From Chondrus crispus (lineage: Eukaryota > Rhodophyta > Florideophyceae > Gigartinales > Gigartinaceae), in assembly GCF_000350225.1 (NCBI RefSeq), contig NW_005179121.1:1-64000 (forward strand): 64,000 bases of DNA, given 5' to 3'. This document shows, in pieces, positions 10,550 to 20,128 of the stretch (within the stretch, counting starts at the first letter, position 1; each line of letters opens with the position of its first letter). The notes beneath the pieces are model-generated. The model was not told where the DNA came from. It saw nothing but the letters and a program-made list of their open reading frames with translations, and ran no database searches. Both the position numbers and the translations under genes were made by a program.

Positions 10550-11177
10550 TGTAGTATAAACACCCCCAACGGAGGGGGGTGTATACTCAGCTCGTGCGGA
10601 GACCTCGATCGGCGGGAAGACGGGAAGCAACCCCAGCTAAGGGAACCGGGCGAGCCCGGGGTAGCAGTGGTAGAGCGGGTAACGGTCGGGGACGCGCGCA
10701 CGCGCGGGCCGATCTACGCCTCGACGCCCCGGCGCAGCGCTGGGTGACGTACCAGCGCTGACGGGCGGAGGCGGATCTAGGCTCGCTCGCGTGCTCGCGC
10801 GTCCCCTGCCCGCTCGGTTCCTAACTAGATACGGGCTAGTGGGAACCCGTTCTAGAATAGGCGGGGCGAGCTTGACCAAAGGCGTAGGTTCTGGACAAGC
10901 TCGTGCTTGTCCTCCCCCCACCGCCGTCGCTCGCTCACGTATTTAATGTACAAGTTAATCCTATCATACTACAGTACAGTACGGACTGTACTGTAGTGCT
11001 ACTGTAGTCAGCGCGGGTCGGCCCGTGCTGACTGTACACGTGTGTTACACGTATTAGCACAAGTGTGCGTGCGCGCCCCGTACACGTGTGGGCGCGTGCG
11101 GAGGTACTGTAGAGCTCGGGCTCTACAGTAGCCGATCTGATGTATATCTAATTCCGGTAAGGGGGGATTATACTACA
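10550..11177 (-). repeat. 5' LTR of element C
   Basis: 628 bp, almost identical to 2576-3203. It ends exactly at the target duplication CGGGG (11178-11182). It carries the family TATA-like box near 10940 and the dyad hairpins. Confidence 0.9.
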
Positions 11178-11182
11178 CGGGG

Positions 11183-11892
11183 GCGTCGCAACGCAGCCCG
11201 ACGGGATGAAATGAAAGTAGCAGCGCTACGTCAACCGTGCCGCCCGATGGCTCGAAACACCTACACCGGTTCGGTCGCAACCGACACCGATGGTACCAAC
11301 ACTGGCTCGTACTACGGCGGAGCCCTTCCAGGGAGACGTCGTTGCAACAGTCTCCGTCGGAAAAACGGGTCACAGTAGCAGCGCTACGTCAACTGTGCCG
11401 CCCGATGGCTCGAAACACCTACACCGGTTCGGTCGCAACCGAGGCCGATGGCACCAACACAAGATAAGGGAAAAATAGGTAGAAGTAGAGATAGAAAAGG
11501 ATAGGGAAATAAAGGAAAAAGAAAAGGAACCCCCGAGCAATAGAGGATGCCGTAGGCTTAGGTAAAAGGGAGCGTCTTGGTAGAGACGGACTTCGACCAA
11601 GGCGACATTCAACTCCGGCAACTCGGGTTACCTTTACTGACTTGGTGGTCAGAGGGCTAAGGTATATATCGCCCCGCCGGAGCCTCTACAGCAGCTCGCG
11701 GCGCTAGATCCTAGATCTAATCTAGTGTCAGCAAAATTAATGCCAACTAATTAACTAAATAAAATAATTAAAAATTAAAACTGTGCAATTATTCACACGT
11801 GTGTCCCCCCCCAACCCGGACTACTTTTCATATCCAACTCCAAATGTTTTCCTTCCTTTTCACCCCCCTGTAGAGCCCATTATTGCACTATA
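11183..11892 (-). repeat. Element B 3' LTR, inner part
   Basis: Continues the LTR broken at 2575 and matches 16660-17366 almost perfectly; the terminal ACTACA has become ACTATA. It contains a direct repeat of about 87 bp at 11217-11303 and 11375-11461, 158 bases apart, present also in the other LTR. Confidence 0.85.
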
Positions 11893-11907
11893 TATCCCCC
11901 TCCTGAG
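11893..11907 (-). other. Purine tract of element B
   Basis: Minus strand CTCAGGAGGGGGATA abuts the inner edge of the 3' LTR, as expected for the plus-strand primer. Confidence 0.55.
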
Positions 11908-12029
11908 CACCCTTGTACAGCGCCAAGCCATCGTATAATCTCCTGCCGTTCCTTACCGTGTTTCCCAGTCAATAATCACTCTGCGCGGCGTTCTTACAAG
12001 GGTAAGACGAAATACCATGCTTCCTTCTC

Positions 12030-13644
12030 TGTCAGAACACTCGGAAAGTATTTCATCCACGTGCACGATGTGCTCCTCCCACGACTTGCTAAAAATTATT
12101 ATATCATCCAGATACACCAAACAGCATTTCCAACGGAACGGGGAGAGCAGGATATCCATTGCTCTCTGGAACGTCGCTGGCGCGTTGGTTAGCCCGAAGG
12201 GCATTCTTGAGAAGCGATACAGTCCTGAGTGACACGAAAATGCGGTCTTGTCGCGGTCGCGCTCAGGGATAGGCATCTGCCAATATCCCGAAATCGCGTC
12301 CAACGCGGAGAAAACCTTGGTCTCACCAAGCGAGTCCAGGCACTCATCCATGCGCGGTAAAGGGTACGTGTCCTTCACCGTCACTGCGTTCAGCCTGCGG
12401 TAGTCTACGCAAAAACGCATTGACCCGTCCGGCTTGGGCACCAGCAACACGGGCGACGCCCATTCTGACTGCGCTGGTTCTATCACTCCTGCCTCTAACA
12501 TCTTCTGCACCTCTGCATCTTCTACTTCGCGGGCTTTAGGCCCGGCCCGATACGGGGCTTGTGCGATAGGACGAGTTTCGGGGATCAGCTCGATCCGATG
12601 GACTGTGGTATTAATTTCGCCAAGCGTCCCATCCCACATCCTTGAATACTTCTTCAACATCCGACGGAACCGCTCGCGCAGCCGGTCCGGCACGTGGCTC
12701 AGGTCGAGGTCCTCCACGTCCGGCGGTGGCGGCTCAATCCTGCGTTGCGGCTTCGTAGATGCCGACGCGGAGAGCCCTGCCGACCGTTGTTCTGGCTGGT
12801 CCTCGCGGCCTCGATCCGACGGTTCGCATGTTGTCTCGCCCGTAGGCGTCTTGGTAGAATTGGGAAAATTTTCCTTCTGCCTTTCCTGAATTCCGAGAAC
12901 TTCACCAATGGTGGTTTTGCTCTCAAGCACGGCCCTCGAGTGCGGTAATAATTCTGCCACCACTTGGCCTTTTTGCACCCTGACAGGGTACGTCCTAAAA
13001 TTCGCAACGAGTAAACGAAATGGCCTGTCAGGCTCAACCTGAACGACACCATTCGTGCACGTCAACCCGTGCCTTTCGTACAACGACGAGTACGGCTGAA
13101 ACACAACCCAGCCCGCCCTCTTCGAGGTGCATTCCACAACGCGTTGCGTCCCTGGCTCGATAGTCGTGGCTCGTACCACTTTCACCTTAGGGGAAATTCG
13201 CTCCACCCTTCCATCATTCTCGTCCTCTCCCGGGACGAGATTCTTCTTCCCTTTTCTCGTCGAGAACCGCCTAACTATCGGAACCTCCGAGAAATCCGCC
13301 AACTCACCCGTTTTCTTCCTTGGATAAATTGCTTCCACAAACCGGTCACAGTAGTCCGCGCCTAGAATTAGCGGTACCGCGAGCTTTTCGCACACAATAA
13401 AATCGGCAGCAGCCACAAATCGTCCAAGTCTCACGGGCATCTTGATGGTTCCGAGAGTCTGGAGTGGCCTGTTATTCGCGTCCCCAATGTCTTGGGTCGG
13501 TCCGTAGGACACTAGAGATTCCATCCCAGCCGGGAGTTCCGATTTTCGCACAAGGTTTGGTCCCGCGCCGGTGTCTAATACAGACAACACCGGGCTCATC
13601 AATCCAACTGTTGGTCCAATGTCCGCGTAAACTTTATTTTTTTT
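12030..13644 (-). pseudogene. pol: Element B protease and reverse transcriptase, truncated
   Basis: On the minus strand the protease has LSVLDTGAGPNLVRK, a regular DTG active site. The RT follows with WASPVLLVPKPDGSMRFCVDYRRLN, FSALDAISGYWQMPI and the catalytic LVYLDDIIIFS. Homology stops at about 12035, after VDEILSECSDR, and 140 bases later the purine tract begins. RNase H and integrase are therefore deleted. The frame enters by a -1 step from the gag tail at an eight-A run (13637-13644). Confidence 0.85.
13638..13644 (-). promoter_or_regulatory. Candidate -1 frameshift heptamer, element B
   Basis: In the gag-tail frame the codons read CGA AAA AAA ATA, which gives A AAA AAA in the canonical X XXY YYZ phase. 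The -1 frame then reads NKVYADIG straight into the protease. A small inverted repeat (CCAAC, one base, GTTGG) lies about 25 bases downstream. Frameshifting is inferred. Confidence 0.5.
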
Positions 13645-14799
13645 CGCCCAAGAACCAAAATCTTCTCGGGACGCTCCCTTCGCTTAACCCTATACCAGGG
13701 TCTTCGAACTTCTTCCAACGGATGATCTCTGGCTCGGCTCAAAATTTTCTTGACTTGAGCTGGCCCTTTGGGCTTATCCACCCACCGATCAACCTCCTCA
13801 TCGGGGCCAAATTTTTTCTTTAGAGACGGGGAACGGGGCTGAGCCCCGGGCACAGTACGTCGACCCTGTGCCTCTCGCGGCTCACGCGGGATTCCCCTTC
13901 TAGTTTTCCTGCCGCTGCGGGACCCTTCTCACGTCCGACGACGCGGGCCCCGCGGCAGGCCCTCTGAAGGCTTGGTTCGGCCTCGGCGTTGAAGCACTCG
14001 GCGTGCTCGCCGTCTGCGAATCGAACCAATTCTTGACCTTCAGATAACTCGTCGATGGTATCCCCAACCTCTCCATCGGAGACAACGCCTCATAATTTTC
14101 CAAAACTCGGTGCATTTCCCGGAGGGAAAGAATGCACGTTGGCGCGGCGTGCCCCTTTTCGTAACAATGATAGCACACCAGTCCGTGCGTCTTGACGGTA
14201 TATTGCGGCCTAGGTCCTCCACGGGCCGGCGGCCTTCCTTGACGTTGCGGCCTTCCCATCCAGCCTGGCCTTCGAAACGTCGTGCCCTTGTCTTCCATCG
14301 GAATGCGCGGCGCCGGCGTGTGGCTGCGCCCCCGAAACGTCATCACGGGATCCGTGGGCTTTGAAAACGACTCCGTCGTGTACGTGGGCGTCGGTAGAGT
14401 TGACGACCCGCTTGCCCCGTAGTCCTCGTGTCCGTAGCCCTCCGATGGCTCAATAAAATTGCCTTCGGCTACCAATGCTCCTTCGTACTGACTTTCGCTG
14501 TCTCCATGCGCACCGCGCTCATCTGACGCGGAAATGGACTCGGCCAAATGGACGGCGGCGTGACTTTTGCGACCGGGATAAGAAGCCCTCGGCTTCTTAC
14601 CCGCCCTGATCGTCGACGGCGTCTGAATCGTGACCTTCTTGGTCTTCTTGTCCTTAGCGCGGCTCGCCGAGCCATGCGCCTTCGCGTAATTAACTAGTCT
14701 CAAAAACGAAACGTCTCGATTGTCTTGTCGGTATTGAGATACCATTGGCTTGATACTCGAATCGAGTCCTTCAATAAACATCGTCATTTGTTCTTCCAT
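13645..14799 (-). pseudogene. gag: Element B gag, C-terminal part with zinc knuckle
   Basis: Begins in frame just after a TGA at about 14812 and contains MEEQMTMFIEGLD, a basic region and the CCHC knuckle CYHCYEKGHAAPTC (CX2CX4HX4C), as in nucleocapsids. A TAG at 13900-13902 closes this frame. The gag tail (GAQPRSPSLKKKFG, PEKILVLGRKK) continues in the +1 frame, so an indel near 13900 is likely. Confidence 0.75.
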
Positions 14800-14811
14800 C
14801 GAATATACGTT

Positions 14812-16185
14812 TCAACATCGATTACTTGCGTCCGTCAGACGGATATAAAATTCCATCTCGTCTTCAGACGGTCTTTGCTGAACCTCTCGCAATGCGAACA
14901 CGGCTTGACGGATCGCCTCGTCGGTTGCGAAACTCCTCAACAACCACTGTACGGCCTCCGGCCAAACAGACACCTTTCCGTGATGGGACCCGGCCGTCTG
15001 AGACACCGAAGTGTACTGTCTCAAAGCGACGCCACTTAGAAATTCGGGCAACAAGCGGATCGCTTGCCCCTCGTTCATTTCTTGACTATCAAACTCTTGA
15101 ACAAATTTTGCCAAAAAATCCAACACAAGGACTCCGTCCTCACCTGTGAACGTGTTGTCCTTCTTCACCTTAGGCGGAATATCTCTCCTGATTTTTCGCA
15201 CGGCGGTCCGCCGGGAACTTGACAAATGTGTCTGTGGGTTCCGCAAACGGTACGTTCGGTACGAAAGTAATTTCTTGAAGAGGTGGTTGGTCGGATTCAG
15301 CTCCTCCAACTCCTCCCATCGCGGCCCGCGCCGCGTTGCGACATCTTCGGCCTCCGCGTCCTTGTCTCTCCGCGAGGCGCACGAAGTTATCCCGCCCCGT
15401 CTGGAGGTAATTTTCTTGCCCCGCGAAATTCCTTTCCCTTCCTCTGAACGATGTTCGGAATCGCTGGCATGGTTCGACAAACCGTCGTCACCATCTTCGG
15501 AAAGGCCATTCGACTCGGTCATTGAGTCTTGGTCCTCCGGCTCGTCACTATAGTGACTCTTGCTCCTGCGTCGCAGATTCTTCTTCGAAGTCTTCGACTT
15601 GGAACTCCGCTGTACCGCGGCCTTGTACTTCTTCGATGGACGGTCGCCTTCCCGACCCGTTGGAAGCGGCTCTTGCCCGGCGACCTGTTCGAGGTCCTTG
15701 AGGCGATGAGCTGCGCGGTCAAACTTGTCGTCGATACTGCTTCTAAATTTCCCCAAGGACTCCAAAGCTTGATTCGCGTCGCGCCTTGCGTCCTTGACCG
15801 AACTTTTCAACGAAGCTAGGACCTCCGGCTCCAGACCGTCGGTTGCCTCACCTCGCTCCTTCTCGACGAGATCCACTCGAGCCGATAGTTCTCCTAAAAC
15901 GGCGTGGAACTCGGAGGCTTGCAACCCCAGTTGCTTCCGGACGAGGGCTAATTCAGCCTCGAGATTTTTCTTCGCTTCTTCGCGAATTTCGCTGCTCATC
16001 TTCTCCAACTTCTCGTCGAGGTCAGTCTTGTCGGCGGCTATCCCCGTAGGGGAGTCTTGATCTCCGGGGTCCGTGGCCGTATTGGCCTGGCTCCGGGTGC
16101 GAGGGCCCCTCGGGATCCTCGACGCTCGTGCCGATCCGCTTCTACTCGCCCCGGGACCGACGTCTCCGGGGGCGCTTGTCGACAT
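14812..16185 (-). pseudogene. gag: Element B gag, N-terminal and capsid part
   Basis: 457 codons from ATG 16185. There is a Ser/Gly/Arg-rich start, then a long coiled coil (LDEKLEKMSSEIREEAKKN through ELSARVDLVEKE), an acidic-basic linker and a gypsy capsid region (FLAKFVQEFDSQEMNEGQA, ALRQYTSV, SEDEMEFYIRLTDASNRC). It ends at a TGA that is in frame with the following segment, so this is a nonsense lesion rather than a natural end. Confidence 0.8.
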
Positions 16186-16288
16186 CGCTCGTATGAGCGG
16201 ACCTACGCAGCAAAAAGGTTACAAACAAAAAGAAAATAAAAAAAGAGTCCGTTACCCAGACCAACTTCCTTGTCGTAGAAAAAACAAG

Positions 16289-16306
16289 TTCTAGGTTGGG
16301 AGACCA
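16289..16306 (-). other. Primer binding site of element B
   Basis: Minus strand TGGTCTCCCAACCTAGAA, four bases from the 5' LTR. It differs from the A/C/D site at one position, so two distinct gypsy families appear to share one tRNA primer. Confidence 0.65.
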
Positions 16307-16310
16307 CTTT

Positions 16311-17366
16311 TCTAGTGCAATGCGCCTGTCGGGCAGAGACCACGGTCCGATGGTCTAGCAAAAACAACAACAGCAACAAAAAGAAGAACTGCCGATGGCA
16401 CAGCGCTACGGAGTGTCCGACTCTCCCTTCTCCGTTTAAACGAGCTTGCGACTCGTAGTAGCTCAGATCCCTGATAAGGGGGGGGCCACAGAGGAATAGC
16501 CCAGCCCGGGATCGGTGTGGTAGAGACTTGCGAAGAGATCTGCTCGACGAGTGTGGGGTGGGGCGCGTACGTAGGTATCCCGGTTCCACTGGGTTGTAAG
16601 GCCAATGCTCGTTGAGCTTCTTCGACACCTTGTGACGCAACAAGGCCTTCGACGGGGGCGTCGCAACGCAGCCCGACGGGATGAAATGAAAGTAGCAGCG
16701 CTACGTCAACCGTGCCGCCCGATGGCTCGAAACACCTACACCGGTTCGGTCGCAACCGACACCGATGGTACCAACACTGGCTCGTACTACGACGGAGCCC
16801 TTCCAGGGAGACGTCGTTGCAACAGTCTCCGTCGGAAAAACGGGTCACAGTAGCAGCGCTACGTCAACTGTGCCGCCCGATGGCTCGAAACACCTACACC
16901 GGTTCGGTCGCAACCGAGGCCGATGGCACCAACACAAGATAAGGGAAAAATAGGTAGAAGTAGAGATAGAAAAGGATAGGGAAATAAAGGAAAAAGAAAA
17001 GGAACCCCCGAGCAATAGAGGATGCCGTAGGCTTAGGTAAAAGGGAGCGTCTTGGTAGAGACGGACTTCGACCAAGGCGACATTCAACTCCGGCAACTCG
17101 GGTTACCTTTACTGACTTGGTGGTCAGAGGGCTAAGGTATATATCGCCCCGCCGGAGCCTCTACAGCAGCTCGCGGCGCTAGATCCTAGATCTAATCTAG
17201 TGTCAGCAAAATTAATGCCAACTAATTAACTAAATAAAATAATTAAAAATTAAAACTGTGCAATTATTCACACGTGTGTCCCCCCCAACCCGGACTACTT
17301 TTCATATCCAACTCCAAATGTTTTCCTTCCTTTTCACCCCCCTGTAGAGCCCATTATTGCACTACA
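16311..17366 (-). repeat. 5' LTR of element B
   Basis: 1056 bp. On the + strand it starts TCTAGTGCAA (one change from TGTAGTGCAA) and ends TTGCACTACA, directly before the target duplication GGTGA. The internal direct repeats start at 16692 and 16850, as in the other LTR. Confidence 0.9.
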
Positions 17367-18623
17367 GGTGAAGCATACGACGCTGTCGCTACGGCGCGAC
17401 AGCAATCGCATGAGACGGAAAGCACGTTTGCTGACCGACTCGAGACTGCCGCGTTCCGATGCACGGCAGTCTTCTCCGAACAGTCCCTCGCGCACTACTT
17501 GGTGCGGGGACTTGCACCGGCAACCCGTGCCGCAGTATCCGAGACTGTGCAAAGGCTGCTAGGCAGTCAGAAGACCGATCTTCCGACCATCCGCCGTATC
17601 GCCACGGCGGAAGGTACAACGTACCGCGCTCGGCGCGGTTTACCTCTGCCGGATCCGAAACCGGCAGGGAGGGCTGGCAGGACTACGAAGTCCGCCGCGA
17701 CAAGTTCGCCCGCCTCGACCCTCCATATCGGGGAGGATGAGTGGCAGGCCGACCCTGTCCTCATTACGCAAGGAGCAGGGCCCGTGGGGGCACGAAACCC
17801 CTCACCGATGTCGACCGGAACGACGTCGAGTTACGCGACCGCATTCGCGGCCACTCCGAGAGTGGCAAGGGGCACGGACCTCCGCGTCGCCGAGCTCGAT
17901 ATCTCGAGTCGAGATAAGGGAAGCGCCTCGCCTCGCGTGCCCCTCCTCACCGATGAGGAGGCGCGGCATGCGGCGACCTTCGCCTCAACGGACGGCAGCG
18001 CGTACGTGTGCTGGCTATGCCGTACGTACGGGCATGCCATGTACGCGTGTCCGTTCCTGTCGCCGGAACAACGAATGTTCACGGCGTACAGGAACTACCG
18101 CTACCAGATGGAAACGCGCCCCGGTGCGCGTAATCTTCTCCGGCAAGCGGCGGGCGAGGGCCGTCCCCCGCGTCAAGGTTTCCCGAACCAATCGGGTGCA
18201 GGCGCACGCTTCGCTCCCCGTGGAGGCGGGTACCGTCGTAACGAAGTCGATCGTCGGGATCGACCCGCCTACCGGCAGGCGGACACAAGGTACCCCCGTC
18301 AAGGAGAAAGGGGGGACCGAGACCGTTCTCGGTTACCCCAACAGGTACAAAATGCGATAATGTACCTGCAAGACTGGGTAGAGGATCCGTACCCTCTACC
18401 CACGGAGGGTCACGAAGGAGAGCCGACTCGTTTCGTCCCCCATATCCTGCGACGACCGGACGCTACAGGTCAAGGCCCGGAAGTACCCGAGTACTTCGCC
18501 AAGGCCGCCAAGCCGCAGTGGAGGAATCGTCCCGACCCACGCGGCCGGCTACCCGAAGAAGACCTGGCCGTCGATAGCCAGGAGGTTAGCTCCGATAGCA
18601 CGGGTAGTTCGAAAAAAGGGTAA
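17367..18623 (+). pseudogene. gag: Element A gag, C-terminal part with zinc knuckle
   Basis: Resumes gag in register at GEAYDAVATARQQ. It carries the capsid end (LAPATRAAVSETVQRL), a linker and one CCHC knuckle CWLCRTYGHAMYAC near 18010 (CX2CX4HX4C), then an Arg/Gly-rich and a Pro/Glu-rich tail ending SSKKG before TAA (18621-18623). Gag would total 856 residues without the insertion. A -1 frame is open across the stop into the protease. Confidence 0.85.
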
Positions 18624-18660
18624 AGACGGTTACGTACACGCGGTCGCGTGAGCCGTCTTT
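18612..18660 (+). promoter_or_regulatory. Gag-pro frameshift signal: A6 run plus two-part stem-loop
   Basis: Six A (18612-18617) are followed by GGGTAA and a hairpin. The outer stem is AAAGACGG (18622-18629) with CCGTCTTT (18653-18660), both perfect. The inner stem is CACGCG (18637-18642) with CGCGTG (18645-18650). From the A run the -1 frame stays open to the protease ATG at 18764 and beyond. Element D keeps both the A run and the hairpin (35708-35756). Slip on AAA is possible, though the phase is AAA AAA GGG and not the textbook A AAA AAG. Confidence 0.65.
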
Positions 18661-18763
18661 TCCCCACGAACTACACCCGACCCCGCGTGCTCGCCAAGGA
18701 CACCGGGGGTATTGTCCGATAATACATCCCCCGCTACCTGAGGCGAGCACGGGAGCTCCTGTA

Positions 18764-20128
18764 ATGCCGATACAGGAGGGAGCGCACGTCGAGGCCTCCG
18801 AAGGCCCGACGTTAGGGGAACAAGATACCGGGACAGCCGACGTCCCGGTGAGGCGTAACGATGGCGACGGGAGCAACGACGACCGAAAACATTCGGTCGA
18901 CCCCCTGACTCCCGCGAGCCCAAGGTCGCCGGAGAAAGGTCCGTGTCGTACGGACTCGAATAATCCGAGGGGCGTCACTGATCCGCGGACGCCCCAAGAA
19001 AGGAGGAGAACGAAACGCAAGCGGGGCCAGCACCAAAATCGAAGGCCCCGGCGGAACGACCTCACCGATAAGGCCGCCCCGAAGGTTGTCGACGGCGTCA
19101 TTTGCCTTATGACGTCGAAGATTTACAACGTCCTCGGCTCGATAGCCACAGAGGGAAATGCATTTAAACCCCGCACGATCGCCGTTGATACGTGCTCGTG
19201 GTATAATCTGGTGAGGAAGGCCGACCTTCCCCCCGATTGGACGCGTTACGTCGTGCACGACGCACCTCTGCCACGATTGGCAGGCGCGAATAGCAACCCC
19301 CTCAAGCTTTCGGCCGTCGTCCGCCTGGCCGTGCGGTTGAGGAACACGGTGTTCCGAATTCCGTTCGTAGTAGCGGACCAGCTCGCCGTGCCGGTCCTCC
19401 TCGGCACGGCCTTCATCGGTACGCACGTGCGATGTATCGACATCGAGGCTCAACGGATGGAGCTGCGCCGAGGCGGCTCTGTTGCCATCGTCGACGGAAA
19501 AGGGGAGCCGAGTCCCCGTACCTGGCGTAGCGGACGCCAGACGAGACGGCCCGATGTACGAGAGGAGGCCCCGCAGGCGATCCGAATCGCCCGCTGGGTC
19601 ACCATCCCCGCGAGGTCGCAAGCCCGAGTGTGCCTCACCACCGCGGGGAGGGGCCTCGTATTCATGGAGCCGAAGCCGTCACTTCAACACCGACATGGAG
19701 TGAGGCTGACGAACGGCGTCGTTGAGGTACTGCCGAATCAGACCTTCGACGTCCTCGTCGCAAACTTTTCGCGACGGGAAAGGCGGCTTCCGAAGCACAC
19801 CGTCGTGGGGTATGCGACGCGCAACCCCCTCGCCATCCTGACGCCCGAACCTCGCGTCGCCGAGGGGGTCGCACACGCGCTACACCTGACCGACTTGACC
19901 GATCAAGTCGGGAAGGCAAGAGCTGGACGACCAATCTCCGATGAGCTAGAGACCGTTAGGAGGGAACAGGTGGGTACGGACGATCGGCCACCTCGAGACC
20001 AACCGACGGCGGGAGGCACCGTAAGCCCCCACAAAAAGGATCCCAAAATCCACCGATGGACTGGGAAAAAGAGGTGGACTTGTCATACATCGACGATGAC
20101 AAGCTCCGTTGCCACGTACTCGAGATGA
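18764..20128 (+). pseudogene. Element A protease region
   Basis: The first ATG in this frame is 18764 (MPIQEGAHVE), but the frame is open from the gag stop, which fits entry by frameshifting. A basic linker precedes the aspartic protease fold. The active-site strand reads AVDTCSWYNLV, where element D has DTCSGYNLV and element B DTGAGPNLV. The Gly-to-Trp change at 19199-19201 is private to this copy. Later segments (LAVPVLLGTAFI, GRGLVFMEPKPSLQHRHGV) match D. The frame overlaps the RT frame over 19960-20128. Confidence 0.75.

Larger units (their letters stand above)
2576..11177 (-). mobile_element. Element C: internally deleted relative of element A, nested in the B LTR
   Basis: Flanked by a perfect 5-bp target duplication CGGGG (2571-2575 and 11178-11182). 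The LTRs are 628 bp each and differ at about seven positions, so this is a recent insertion. On the minus strand it has the 5' LTR (10550-11177), primer site, damaged gag, a small remnant before RT and the chromodomain end of integrase. RT, RNase H and most of integrase are deleted. A 4.7-kb accessory module then leads to a purine tract and the 3' LTR. It must have been mobilised in trans. Confidence 0.9.
2232..17366 (-). mobile_element. Element B: second Ty3/gypsy family, nested in A and split by C
   Basis: Inserted in gag of A with 5-bp flanks GGTTA (2227-2231) and GGTGA (17367-17371), one mismatch. The ends are TGTAGTGCAA and TTGCACTACA. The element reads on the minus strand: 5' LTR 16311-17366, primer site, gag, protease, RT, then a deletion and the 3' LTR, itself broken by element C. 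RNase H and integrase are missing, so the copy is non-autonomous. The LTRs differ at about 13 of 1055 positions, so the insertion is younger than A. Confidence 0.9.

Noticed and set aside
13599-13853. Independent small gene in element B
   Set aside because: It begins with GTG and continues the gag tail in a shifted frame; it leads into the protease by a -1 step.
17274-17367. Upstream start of the downstream gag frame
   Set aside because: These bases belong to the LTR of element B; the true gag start is at 913.
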